Assembly: GCF_964355755.1 (NCBI RefSeq)
Contig: NC_092673.1
Span: 2,175,001-2,239,000, forward strand
Source of the DNA: Antedon mediterranea
Lineage: Eukaryota > Echinodermata > Crinoidea > Comatulida > Antedonidae
Reading direction: 5' to 3'
DNA: 64,000 bases
Part shown: one piece after another, positions 11,891 to 24,530 of the stretch
How the letters are laid out: each line of letters opens with the position of its first letter
Numbering within the stretch: the stretch's first letter is position 1
Notes under the pieces: model-generated
Database searches by the model: none
Seen by the model: the letters and a program-made list of their open reading frames with translations, nothing else
Told to the model about the DNA's origin: nothing
Translations under genes and position numbers: made by a program

Positions 11891-12054
11891 AGTCTTGGGT
11901 AAGCAAGCAAAGCATGCAAGCTTTAATGCTGTATTTATACACTCTATGAGTTCCACTATCTGAGCTACATCAATTTTAACAAAAGTTAAATATCTTTTCA
12001 TATTCTTTGATGATAAAATGTTTGCAATTTATTCTCCATCAATTTTCTTTGTAG

Positions 12055-15000
12055 ACAGCAAACTTCTAGTGGAATGGCTGACATCGAAAGTAACTTCAGG
12101 GACTTAAAATTTGATCTTAGTGAACACTACAAGGGTCGTAACTACCTGTGGTTGAGATTTCTCCTTTATGATTTCATACCTGGAGACTATTTAACCAATC
12201 CAGATTTCACAGGGAATAATTTATTTAATAAACTTCAAGAATCTGGTTGTATTAGACCTAAAAAAGTGGACCTTTTATTAGAAGTTACTCAAGTTTCAGG
12301 TTTGAAAGAAGCAAAAGAGCTTGTAATTCAGTATATGAACAATAATAATGTTCACAATACTGGTCAAGAATATTTGTCTTCATTTCGCAAACAACTATTT
12401 CAGGCCATAAACCAATGTGGACCAGAAGACCTGAAAAAGGTTATTGGTTACTATGGACTAGAGAGTTTTGATTTAAAAAATCTTTGGGACGTTGTGTTTA
12501 GATTAGAGAGAGACGGCCTTTTAAAAGATGAATTAAGCAAGAATAGGTTTAAACGTCTGCTTGTACAACGTGCACAGGATGAATTGCTATGTATTGGTAT
12601 GTATTTTTTTTTTTAACTTTATCAATAAAAAATATATATGTTATCCGACATTTTACATTCTTATGTCTGCCAAAAGTATAAAATCCAGGCAAATTACTGA
12701 AAACTGACAATGCTGTGAGTATTAGTAACTGATCTCAAATGAGATACTGTACAAATAAAACAAGCATGAGTCGCTTTTTAACAATCTAGCAGAGAATTCA
12801 GAGAGATTTACATTAATCGGACAAAGGTATCAAATACGTAAAATTAATAATTTCAACAATAAAGGTTTTTTTTTTCAGACGAACCTGGAACATCAAAACA
12901 GTTCACAGGATCAAGAAATCCACAAAGTAGGTATAATTATCATTAATCAATAATAATAAATAAATCATTTTCTACCAAAAAGTGTAAAATACAAAAAAGT
13001 TGGGTTAATGTGGAGATTAACAGCCATTAATTAATGTATATCATATGTTGTGTTGTAATAGATATTATATTCAAATGCACACTATAATTCTTTTCCAGAT
13101 AAATCTGGAACATCGCAACAATCTAAGAGACCAAGAAGTACACAAGGTATATATTTTATTCATTTATGGTGATGTTGTATATAGTAGTTGTGGATCCAGA
13201 GAACTAATTAATAAAATTAGATCAGAAGAGTGAATTCCCTGGTTTAAATAAATACCTTGATTAATAATTATGTACTGTATTATAAATATTTAACATATTT
13301 TTCTGCTTTTATACCTATATAGCTCCCATTTCTTGTATATTGTAATCGTGTTCTTGTACTTTTTCTTGTATTGTTATTGATTTTGATCAAATTTATTATA
13401 ATATTTAAGTGAACAGTGTCAAATTGTAATATATATTTGTTATTTTACAAATGATTCTGGAACATCAAAACAGACAAAGAGGTCGAGTCCAGAGGGTACG
13501 TTTTATTGATTAGGGTGATGTCTGAATTGTTATAAATTTTCAGGAGAACGAAACTAATAAACTATATTTTATTTTATTTTTGTTTTGTACAGATCAACCT
13601 GGAACATCAAAACAAGAAACAAATTCAAAAAGTTCAGGTAAATTTACTCGTCGCGCGTGTGTGAATCCGATTGTATTGAAAATAGATAGAGGAAACAAGC
13701 TTGCGCAGTTTAGCCGGTCTATAGTTCAAGAAGGGCATGGCAATAAACCGGCGATTAACCAGTATATAGTATCTTGGTTAATAATATAAGCCAGTGATTA
13801 ACCAATCAGATGCTGTGAATTGAAAGGTGTTGGTATAATCAGACTACTGTATATAGTATCTTAATAATAATTATGTACTGTATTCTAAATATTCAATTTT
13901 AACTCAAATTTCTAGTGAATTCCTTGTAATATTCTTCTTGTACTTTTTCTTATATATTGCTTCTGAAATTGATTTTGAATGAATTTGTGTAAAATTGTAA
14001 ACATATTTTTTTTTTTTTTTACAGATGAACCTGGGACATCAAAACAGACGGAAATATCAAGTCCAGTGATCAATGATTGTAGGTTTTGATTTTGAGCATG
14101 GCAATCAAGTTGATGATAATGGCATTAACAACCTTATAATAATATCATAAGAATGAATTGCACTTGAAATTTTACCTTATAGATAACTTTTTACCTGAAT
14201 AATTACCCATAAATGATATGTTTAGCTGTACTGTATTTTAAAGTATGATATATATAAAAAAGGAACTTGTAATAATTAAGTAATATTTATATTATTTAAA
14301 TTTTGCTATTTTAAATTTCTATTATGTACCAGGTGCGGATTTAGGTTGGACTAAAATTTAACAGCCATGTTTTTTTCATAATAAAATATATACTATTATT
14401 CTTTTATCATTTATGAAATATTTAGCCTCTCCTAATCTATAATTCTGGATCGCCCCTGTGTACTTTTTCCCATTGTGCTTAAAAGATTTACTATTTTTTA
14501 ATGGTACAGTTCTAAACACATATTTTCTACCAAAAAGTGTAAAATCAAAAAAAAAATAGTATTAATGTGGAGATTAACAGCCATAAATTACTGTATATCA
14601 TATGTTGTGTTGAAATAGATATTTCAATATATTCTCTACAGTATATTCAAATGCACACTATAATTCTTTTCCAGATAAATATGGACAATTGCAACAATCT
14701 AAGAGACCAAAAAGTCCACAAGGTATATATTTTATTCATTTATGGTGATATTGTATATAGTAGTTGTAGATCCAGAGAACTAATTAATAGTTTAGATCAG
14801 GGAAGAGTGAATTCCCTCTTCCCTGGTTTAAATAAATACCTTGATTAATAATTATGTACTGTATTATAAATATTTAACATATTTTTTTGCTTTTATACCT
14901 ATACAGCTCCCATTTCTTGTATATTGCTTGTAATCATGTTCTTGTACATTTTCTTGTATTCTTGATTTTGATCAATTTATTATAATATTTAAGTGGACAG

Positions 15001-18000
15001 TGTAAAATTGTAATACAGTATATATTTGTTATTTTACAGATGATCCTGGGACATCAAAACAGACAAAGAGATCGAGTCCAGAGGGTACGTTTTATTCATT
15101 AAGGGTGATGTTTCAAATTTTATATTTGCCCTTAAAATTTAATTTTCAGGTCAATGAAAAACCTAAAAGATTTACTATTTTTTAAGAGAAGTATCAAATG
15201 ATTTTGTAGGTTTTGATTTTGAGCATGGCAATCAAGTTGATGATAATGACAGTAACAAGCTTATAATAATAACACCACAATGAATTACACTTTCTTATAT
15301 AAAAAAAAAATATATTGACACTTAAAATTTGAACTTATAGATAACTTTTTACCTGTATAATTACCCACAAATGATAGGTTTACCTGTACATTTTAAAGTA
15401 TGGTAATAGTATATTACAAGTTATAATAATATATGGCTAATATGGAAATTGTAAAAAATAATTATATTATTTATATTTTGCAATTTTAAATTTCTATTAT
15501 GTACCAGGTGCGGATTTAGGTGGGGCTAAAATTTAACAGCCATGTTTACTTTAAAATAAAATAATGACTATTTTTCTTTTATCATATAATGCCCCTGTGA
15601 ACTTTTTCCCATTGTGTTTTATGTCCTCCACAAATATAGATAGATCACACTAATATATAAAACCCAAAAACTTTCAAAAAATATTACAAGGGAAAGACAA
15701 CATGAATAAATATTTAGATGTAATATTTTAATATTTTAGATGAGAAAATAAGGCACTATCTGCTAAGCAATCAACAAAAAGTATACCGCACATTCCATCA
15801 GTTTACACCACAAACCATGAATTCTGCACTTCAATTAAATATAGCTGACATGTTCACCGAGCTGGAACTACTAAAATCGACAACAAATGAAGGCAATCAA
15901 CGTATAGAATTGAAAGGTCTTGTAGAAAGAATTACACCTAAATGCAGAGTTCTCATCAGTGGTGAAGGAGGTATTGGTAAAACTACCTTACTGAGGCATT
16001 TTGCATATAACTGGGCTACTAAAGATAAATTTGAAATTTTTAAAGGTAAAATACTATTTCTCATCAATATTAGAGATTTAGAGAAAGGTGACAATATTTT
16101 AGATGCTATTGTAAAACCCATTGAGCTTGAAGATTTCAGCTTGTCAACAGGTCTATCAGGAGATGATCCAAACTTGATCAAGAAATTTTTAATGGATCAT
16201 GATGATTCAATTGTATTACTGATAGATGGTTTAGATGAATTAAGATTTCAAAACAAAAGCCCACTACGTCTTTTCAAACGGGAAAGACTAGAGAATAGTT
16301 CAGTAGTAGTTACTTCTCGTTCAGTAAATATAGATGATTACATTAAGACAAGTAATTTACATGTGCAAGTAATAGGGTTTGATCACAAAAATGTAAAGAA
16401 ATATATTAAGAGATATTTTGATCATGTTAACAAATCTAAACTGGGAGATTTCTTTATTAAACAGTTTAATCGTTATGATTTCCATAAAGAACATCCAGTG
16501 GTGTATGCAATGTGTAAGAATCCTATGCTGCTTCTCTCAATTTGTTTCATGTGGAAAAAAAACCAACATCTTCCTACTGACAAAGTAGATTTATTCAAAG
16601 CATTTTTTCTGTGTATTTTGAATCAATTTAACAGACAAAACAATCCTCCTAAAATTTGTGATTTTCAAAAAATACCGGAAAAATATTTAGCATCTATGCT
16701 ACTGTTAGGAAAGTGCATGTATAAACAATTAAAGAAAAACCAACTTTCATTTACCAAAGATGAGTTATATACAGCAGGTATAGATAGAGATGCAGTAGAT
16801 GATATGCTTGCCTTGACTCTAAACCTTGGTTTTGTATATGAAGATAAATCTAGTTTAGACGAGTCTAATCTGATAAAGACTTTCACAACTCCTCACAAGT
16901 TAATAGTAGAATCATTGGTTGGGTTTTACCTATACAAGGTATGTGAAAAAGAAAATTTGGAGAGTGAAAGTGAAAATATGAAATGTTTACTTTCGACATT
17001 AAGTGATCAAGAATGGGAGATAATAAGAGAAAGTGAACATTTAAAAATGGCACGTAAATTTGCAATTGGATTTCTTGGTGTCAATGCTGCAAAGTTTTTG
17101 AAACATTGGATCACAAATAGTTTTCCAACATTTCGTTCTTTGATTTTGCTTTTGAAAGAAGTAGAAAGAAGTAGTAATGATAAGCATTTGGAGGAAGTAG
17201 AAACTAACCTTATGAAACATATAACAACAACAAAGTTAGACATACAAATTAATGATGTATGTAACTCATTAAGATTCTTTCTCACTCACTATGAACCAAA
17301 TACAAATGTACATACAGAAAATGTATTATACCTTTTGAGAAAAGTTCATGACATACCTTCTTTTCACATTGCTGAAAACGTGTATAGTGATATGCCACCT
17401 GAAGCAAAAGGTAAAGCAATTGCTCACAGTTTGATTGCTGTGTCAAATCAAGAAAGGATTTTGAACACGATTACTAGAGATTGTGTGGATTATGTAATAG
17501 ATGAATGTGAAAAACACAATATGAAATATGACATAGAGGAATTTTATATTCATGATAGATCAACTGCTACATTAGTTCACATTTTAACAAATTCACCAAA
17601 ACTGAAATGTTTCTATGCACATCCTAACACTATTACAGGTACTGTATTGAATGATGTAGTATTAGGCCTACAATGTTGTAGTAAATCAGTTCGTTCAAGT
17701 GAAGTAATACATGCTAAGCAACCAATTATGTTAACATTAGACAAACTTCATATAAGTGATAATAATCTCAGTCAAGTTGATGGTGCTTTACTGGCATCTT
17801 TAATCTGTATGAATAAAGATAGTTCGAGTATGCTTAGTTTGTCTCAACTTAATATGCATAATTGCAATTTATCAGGTAAGATCATGAATAATATGATCAC
17901 AGAGTATTCTATTAGAAAAGCTACCTTGAGATTATCTAATCTGGATATAAGTGATAATAATCTCAGTCAAATTGATGGTGCTTTACTGGCATCTTTTATC

Positions 18001-19308
18001 TGTATGAATAAAGATAGTTATGGTAGGCTTCCTTTGACTCATCTTAATATGCATAATTGCAATTTATCAGGTAAGATCATGAATAATATGATCACAGAGT
18101 GTTCTAGTAGAACAGCTACCTTAAGGTTATATAAACTGGATATAAGTGATAATAATCTCAGTCAAATTGATGGTGCTTTACTGGCATCTTTAATCTGTAT
18201 GATTAAAAATAGTTCATTTAGGTTTGATTGCTCTCAACTTAATATGCATAATTGCAATTTATCAGGTGAGATCATGAATAATATGATCACAGAGTGTTCT
18301 ATTAGAAAAGCTACCTTGAGATTAGATAAACTGGATATAAGTGATAATAATCTCAGTCAAATTGATGGTGCTTTACTGGCATCTTTTATCTGTATGAATA
18401 AAGATAGTTATGGTAGTCTTCGTTTGCCTGAACTTAATATGCATAATTGCAATTTATCAGGTGAGATCATGAATAATATGATCACAGAGTGTTCTAGTAG
18501 AACAGCTACCTTGAGATTATCTAAACTGGATATAAGTGATAATAATCTCAGTCAAATTGATGGTGCTTTACTGGCATCTTTAATCTGTATGATTAAAAAT
18601 AGTTCATTTAGGTTTGATTTCTCTCAACTTAATATGCATAATTGCAATTTATCAGGTGAGGTGATGAATAATATGATCACAGAGTGTTCTAGTAGAACAG
18701 CTACCTTTTGGTTATCTAAACTGGATATAAGTGATAATAATCTCAGTCAAATTGATGGTGCTTTACTGGCATCTTTAATCGGTATGAATAAAAATAGTTC
18801 AGGTAGGGTTTGTTTGTCTCAACTTAATATTCATAATTGCAATTTATCAGGTGAGGTGATGAATAATATGATCACAGAGTGTTCTAGTAGAACAGCTACC
18901 TTGAGATTAGGTAAACTGGATATAAGTGATAACAATCTCAGTCAAATTGATGGTGCTTTACTGGCATCTTTAATCTGTAGGAATAAAAATAGTTCAGGTA
19001 GGCTTGGTTTCTCTCAACTTAATATGCATAATTGCAATTTATCAGGTGAGATATTAAATAATATGATCACAGAGTGTTCCAGTGGAACAGCAGCTACCTT
19101 TTGGTTATCTAACCTGGATATAAGTGATAATAATCTCAGTCAAGTTGATAGTGGTTTACTGGCATCTTTTATCTGTATGATAGAATCAGATAGGCTTCGT
19201 TTGACTCAACTTAATATGCAAAATTGCAATTTATCAATTGAGGTGATGAATATGACTAAAAGTTTAAATAGAAGAGTAATAATTAACACTGAAGTGATAT
19301 CTATTTAA
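12055..19308 (+). CDS. NLR-type receptor: tandem DED-like, NACHT, LRR
   Basis: Exons: 12055-12596 (ATG at 12074), microexons 12879-12926, 13099-13146, 13593-13637, 14025-14078, 14675-14722, 15040-15084, and a large exon 15740-19308. If all are joined the protein has about 1459 residues. Residues ~9-88 and ~101-172 look like two death-effector-like helical domains (WLRFLLYDFIP ... LFNKLQESGCI ... KKVDLLLEV; SFRKQLFQAINQCGPEDLKK). A Ser/Lys-rich linker from the microexons follows. The NACHT has Walker A GEGGIGKTT (~residue 345), Walker B VLLIDGLDEL and sensor VVVTSRS. The C-terminus has about eight ~65-residue units (LDISDNNLSQIDGALLASLI ... LNMHNCNLSGEIMNNMITE). NLRs sense intracellular danger and oligomerise through NACHT; DEDs usually recruit caspase-like partners. 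That role is inferred. The start is supported by an acceptor 19 bases upstream. Confidence 0.85.
13451..13495 (+). pseudogene. Broken microexon copy with lost acceptor
   Basis: This 45-bp segment closely matches the microexon at 15040-15084 and keeps its donor (AGAGG then GTACG). The acceptor reads TTTTACAA where the intact copy has TTTTACAG. The AG is gone, so normal splicing into it should fail. Confidence 0.75.
13640..13815. repeat. Dispersed repeat, copy also near 29640-29790 inverted
   Basis: CCGGTCTATAGTTCAAG, GGGCATGGCAATAA, CCGGCGATTAACCA and AACCAATCAGATGCT recur in inverse order and strand near 29625-29760 (AGCATCTGATTGGTTAATCG, CCGGTCTATAG). It lies in the intron after the microexon at 13593. 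No coding capacity or terminal repeats were recognised. Confidence 0.6.
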
Positions 19309-20624
19309 TGACCATATTTAAATCTCTTTGTGTGATAAATTGTATTTAAACTTAGAGAGTGATATCTAAAGAGTGCAAGAATAGAAAAGTCGGAATGATG
19401 TACTGTATTCCAAAGTCAATTCATTAAAATGTAAGATTAAATGGTAAATACAAATATTGCAATATGCACATTTTAAATGTAAACCCACTGGTTTGCATAT
19501 TAATAATCATTTGTTGTACAACTTGTCTATCAATTTGACAAAATATGTATTTGATATCCAAATAATTTTAGTTTCTAGTTCAACTTGCATATTTTACATC
19601 TAGACAATTACTGTAAGCATAAATATAGTATAACACCAACAAAATGTCCCCTTAATAAAGGTGTCCCTTTTTGGGTTGGCTGTAACATAGTAGAACACCA
19701 ACAAAATGTCCCCTTAATAGGGGTGCCTCTTGGGTTGGCTATTGGTTGGTTATTAATGAAGACTAATTGGTTAAAAATACAAATTATGCATATTGTTTAA
19801 ATCATCAATGTACTTGTAATTTGCATTAATATTTCATTATAATTTCTGTGACTTATTTATATCATATGTTAATATACAGTAACACCATAGCATGTAAACA
19901 AAGCATTTTGATTCTCAATTTTAATTCATTCTATTATTGAAAACAAGTACTAATGAGTTCATTTCATTTTTATTTATATTTTACCTGCTGAAATGATTTG
20001 GATAATGTTATGATAATTTTATATGAATTAAACAGTACCAATATTTATGTATGTATGCAATTTAGTAAGGTATTGATGTTTGTGTTTTAAATATTAACTA
20101 TGGTTTACATAAACACAATTATTATTATATGTATGTCAATATGATAATTTGTGATTAAAGGAACAAGTAAAATATGTATAGTGTTATGTTTGAATGTAGT
20201 AAACCAAATAACAAAAAGAAACATGATTGAATCAGTGTCTACACAATTGGTTTGGGAATGCTATAGCAGAAGTGCATAAATCATTAACACATTATGACAA
20301 CGGGCTGAATTGCAGAAATAATATATTAGCCTAAATCAATTTACAACATCACACACAAAAAAACACACAGTACGGAGAAAAAAAAAACCGCAGTTGGGCA
20401 AAAACATGGTCAATATGATATATAAAACAATTGCAACAAAATTGCACGAGACAAGATAAGAATGAGTTGGAAACTCTGTCGTAGCGATACAAGGATGCAC
20501 TGTAAATGGTTTCAAGTAATTTTGTCATGTAAATAATTGGGCTATTCTTAAATCTATTCATATTGCACTTCGGTTTTCTAAGGAACATGTATGTGGTACT
20601 ATTTGAAAGGGGAAACCAATTGTT
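17048..20624 (+). repeat. Tandem duplication unit, copy 1 (3577 bp)
   Basis: The sequence from TGGCACGTAAATTTGC in the receptor's last exon to ...ACCAATTGTT at 20624 is repeated almost exactly at 20625-24216. It covers the 3' half of the large exon, the stop codon, 3' flank and a truncated end of a retrotransposon fragment. Confidence 0.95.
19309..20624. other. 3' flank of the receptor gene, first copy
   Basis: No gene seen. Contains a short tandem duplication (about 19635-19740, sharing CACCAACAAAATGTCCCCTT) and, at the right end, the truncated minus-strand retrotransposon fragment also present at about 24050-24216. Confidence 0.6.
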
Positions 20625-22885
20625 TGGCACGTAAATTTGCAATTGGATTTCTTGGTGTCAATGCTGCAAAGTTTTTGAAACATTGGATCACAAATAGTTT
20701 TCCAACATTTCGTTCTTTGATTTTGCTTTTGAAAGAAGTAGAAAGAAGTAGTAATGATAAGCATTTGGAGGAAGTAGAAACTAACCTTATGAAACATATA
20801 ACAACAACAAAGTTAGACATACAAATTAATGATGTATGTAACTCATTAAGATTCTTTCTCACTCACTATGAACCAAATACAAATGTACATACAGAAAATG
20901 TATTATACCTTTTGAGAAAAGTTCATGACATACCTTCTTTTCACATTGCTGAAAACGTGTATAGTGATATGCCACCTGAAGCAAAAGGTAAAGCAATTGC
21001 TCACAGTTTGATTGCTGTGTCAAATCAAGAAAGGATTTTGAACACGATTACTAGAGATTGTGTGGATTATGTAATAGATGAATGTGAAAAACACAATATG
21101 AAATATGACATAGAGGAATTTTATATTCATGATAGATCAACTGCTACATTAGTTCACATTTTAACAAATTCACCAAAACTGAAATGTTTCTATGCACATC
21201 CTAACACTATTACAGGTACTGTATTGAATGATGTAGTATTAGGCCTACAATGTTGTAGTAAATCAGTTCGTTCAAGTGAAGTAATACATGCTAAGCAACC
21301 AATTATGTTAACATTAGACAAACTTCATATAAGTGATAATAATCTCAGTCAAGTTGATGGTGCTTTACTGGCATCTTTAATCTGTATGAATAAAGATAGT
21401 TCGAGTATGCTTAGTTTGTCTCAACTTAATATGCATAATTGCAATTTATCAGGTAAGATCATGAATAATATGATCACAGAGTATTCTATTAGAAAAGCTA
21501 CCTTGAGATTATCTAATCTGGATATAAGTGATAATAATCTCAGTCAAATTGATGGTGCTTTACTGGCATCTTTTATCTGTATGAATAAAGATAGTTATGG
21601 TAGGCTTCCTTTGACTCATCTTAATATGCATAATTGCAATTTATCAGGTAAGATCATGAATAATATGATCACAGAGTGTTCTAGTAGAACAGCTACCTTA
21701 AGGTTATATAAACTGGATATAAGTGATAATAATCTCAGTCAAATTGATGGTGCTTTACTGGCATCTTTAATCTGTATGATTAAAAATAGTTCATTTAGGT
21801 TTGATTGCTCTCAACTTAATATGCATAATTGCAATTTATCAGGTGAGATCATGAATAATATGATCACAGAGTGTTCTATTAGAAAAGCTACCTCGAGATT
21901 AGATAAACTGGATATAAGTGATAATAATCTCAGTCAAATTGATGGTGCTTTACTGGCATCTTTTATCTGTATGAATAAAGATAGTTATGGTAGTCTTCGT
22001 TTGCCTGAACTTAATATGCATAATTGCAATTTATCAGGTGAGATCATGAATAATATGATCACAGAGTGTTCTAGTAGAACAGCTACCTTGAGATTATCTA
22101 AACTGGATATAAGTGATAATAATCTCAGTCAAATTGATGGTGCTTTACTGGCATCTTTAATCTGTATGATTAAAAATAGTTCATTTAGGTTTGATTTCTC
22201 TCAACTTAATATGCATAATTGCAATTTATCAGGTGAGGTGATGAATAATATGATCACAGAGTGTTCTAGTAGAACAGCTACCTTTTGGTTATCTAAACTG
22301 GATATAAGTGATAATAATCTCAGTCAAATTGATGGTGCTTTACTGGCATCTTTAATCGGTATGAATAAAAATAGTTCAGGTAGGGTTTGTTTGTCTCAAC
22401 TTAATATTCATAATTGCAATTTATCAGGTGAGGTGATGAATAATATGATCACAGAGTGTTCTAGTAGAACAGCTACCTTGAGATTAGGTAAACTGGATAT
22501 AAGTGATAACAATCTCAGTCAAATTGATGGTGCTTTACTGGCATCTTTAATCTGTAGGAATAAAAATAGTTCAGGTAGGCTTGGTTTCTCTCAACTTAAT
22601 ATGCATAATTGCAATTTATCAGGTGAGATATTAAATAATATGATCACAGAGTGTTCCAGTGGAACAGCAGCTACCTTTTGGTTATCTAACCTGGATATAA
22701 GTGATAATAATCTCAGTCAAGTTGATAGTGGTTTACTGGCATCTTTTATCTGTATGATAGAATCAGATAGGCTTCGTTTGACTCAACTTAATATGCAAAA
22801 TTGCAATTTATCAATTGAGGTGATGAATATGACTAAAAGTTTAAATAGAAGAGTAATAATTAACACTGAAGTGATATCTATTTAA
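20591..22885 (+). pseudogene. LRR-only partial copy of the NLR gene
   Basis: An open frame of 764 codons matches the receptor from ARKFAIGFLGVNAAK to the stop, but has no DED-like or NACHT region. Its first 14 residues are read from antisense retrotransposon sequence, so that start is chance. The LRR array is intact, with one Leu to Ser change. I see no promoter or splice acceptor of its own. It is best called a 5'-truncated gene fragment; it could act as an LRR donor for gene conversion, or be transcribed as a chimera if upstream signals exist. Confidence 0.75.
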
Positions 22886-24216
22886 TGACCATATTTAAAT
22901 CTCTTTGTGTGATAAATTGTATTTAAACTTAGAGAGTGATATCTAAAGAGTGCAAGAATAGAAAAGTCGGAATGATGTACTGTATTCCAAAGTCAATTCA
23001 TTAAAATGTAAGATTAAATGGTAAATACAAATATTGCAATATGCACATTTTAAATGTAAACCCACTGGTTTGCATATTAATAATCATTTGTTGTACAACT
23101 TGTCTATCAATTTGACAAAATATGTATTTGATATCCAAATAATTTTAGTTTCTAGTTCAACTTGCATATTTTACATCTAGACAATTACTGTAAGCATAAA
23201 TATAGTATAACACCAACAAAATGTCCCCTTAATAAAGGTGTCCCTTTTTGGGTTGGCTGTAACATAGTAGAACACCAACAAAATGTCCCCTTAATAGGGG
23301 TGCCTCTTGGGTTGGCTATTGGTTGGTTATTAATGAAGACTAATTGGTTAAAAATACAAATTATGCATATTGTTTAAATCATCAATGTACTTGTAATTTG
23401 CATTAATATTTCATTATAATTTCTGTGACTTATTTATATCATATGTTAATATACAGTAACACCATAGCATGTAAACAAAGCATTTTGATTCTCAATTTTA
23501 ATTCATTCTATTATTGAAAACAAGTACTAATGAGTTCATTTCATTTTTATTTATATTTTACCTGCTGAAATGATTTGGATAATGTTATGATAATTTTATA
23601 TGAATTAAACAGTACCAATATTTATGTATGTATGCAATTTAGTAAGGTATTGATGTTTGTGTTTTAAATATTAACTATGGTTTACATAAACACAATTATT
23701 ATTATATGTATGTCAATATGATAATTTGTGATTAAAGGAACAAGTAAAATATGTATAGTGTTATGTTTGAATGTAGTAAACCAAATAACAAAAAGAAACA
23801 TGATTGAATCAGTGTCTACACAATTGGTTTGGGAATGCTATAGCAGAAGTGCATAAATCATTAACACATTATGACAACGGGCTGAATTGCAGAAATAATA
23901 TATTAGCCTAAATCAATTTACAACATCACACACAAAAAAACACACAGTACGGAGAAAAAAAAAACCGCAGTTGGGCAAAAACATGGTCAATATGATATAT
24001 AAAACAATTGGAACAAAATTGCACGAGACAAGATAAGAATGAGTTGGAAACTCATGAGTTGGAAACTCTGTCGTAGCGATACAAGGATGCACTGTAAATG
24101 GTTTCAAGTAATTTTGTCATGTAAATAATTGGGCTATTCTTAAATCTATTCATATTGCACTTCGGTTTTCTAAGGAACATGTATGTGGTACTATTTGAAA
24201 GGGGAAACCAATTGTT
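20625..24216 (+). repeat. Tandem duplication unit, copy 2 (3592 bp)
   Basis: Near-identical to 17048-20624. Differences I noticed are a T to C change at about 21894 (Leu to Ser), a C to G near 24010, and a 15-bp tandem insertion near 24041-24056 repeating GAGTTGGAAACTC. Such low divergence suggests a very recent event or an assembly artefact. Confidence 0.95.
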
Positions 24217-24530
24217 AAATCTGGAAGATCTGAAAGCCTTATCAGCGAAAACCCTACAAAAATCATCCCTGCGAGCCGATACAGTTTCCAACCCGAACCT
24301 ACTAAGGACAGCATTATATGATCAGACAAAATTATCACCAAGGATGCAACGGCAAGCCCTACGTTGAATTCTCTGTAATTTAGCAGACTGAGCTTGTGTT
24401 AAACTGGGGTGCCACACTGGAACGGCATAGTCTAGGACAGGTTTTTGTACACAGCAAGAAGATCATCGTAACAAAGGCCAGCACGTTTTAGTAAGCGCAA
24501 CATAAAAGTTTACCATTGGCCTTAATATAC
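24050..24530 (-). mobile_element. CR1/Jockey-like non-LTR retrotransposon fragment (RT C-terminal part)
   Basis: On the minus strand the translation LDYAVPVWHPSLTQAQSAKL, then RIQRRACRCILG, ETVSARRDDFCRVFADKA and FNNWFPL, is typical of the segment after the reverse transcriptase palm in CR1/Jockey-like elements. One stop (TGA near 24321) and a frame change break it. It is a dead 3' fragment. The right breakpoint of the 3.58-kb duplication (24216) lies inside it, and the junction at 20624 contains its truncated twin. Confidence 0.7.

Larger units (their letters stand above)
8752..12053. other. Intergenic region, KCMF1 3' flank to NLR 5' flank
   Basis: I see no coding sequence. The first part should include the KCMF1 3' UTR (an AATAAA lies at 9785-9790, but many AT-rich alternatives exist). 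There is a C-rich run near 9564-9578, a MITE at 9917-10023 and a duplicated block at about 11290-11890. Nothing else is recognised. Confidence 0.6.
12879..15084 (+). repeat. Array of phase-1 microexons encoding the receptor linker
   Basis: Six intact exons of 45-54 bp plus one broken copy each start with a split Asp codon and most encode variants of D-E-P-G-T-S-K-Q followed by K/R/S-rich residues. All have phase 1 at both ends, so any can be skipped or added without a frame change. Flanking intron blocks are also duplicated: about 13020-13500 resembles 14560-15110, and about 14075-14500 resembles 15195-15620. Confidence 0.85.

Noticed and set aside
12927-12930. Alternative end of the first microexon at GTAG followed by GTATAA
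   Set aside because: Ending at 12930 would leave phase 2 and break the frame with the next microexon, while ending at 12926 keeps phase 1 as in all other copies.
20349-20862. Minus-strand frames opposite the LRR copy
   Set aside because: They are shadows of the receptor coding sequence and the truncated retrotransposon fragment.
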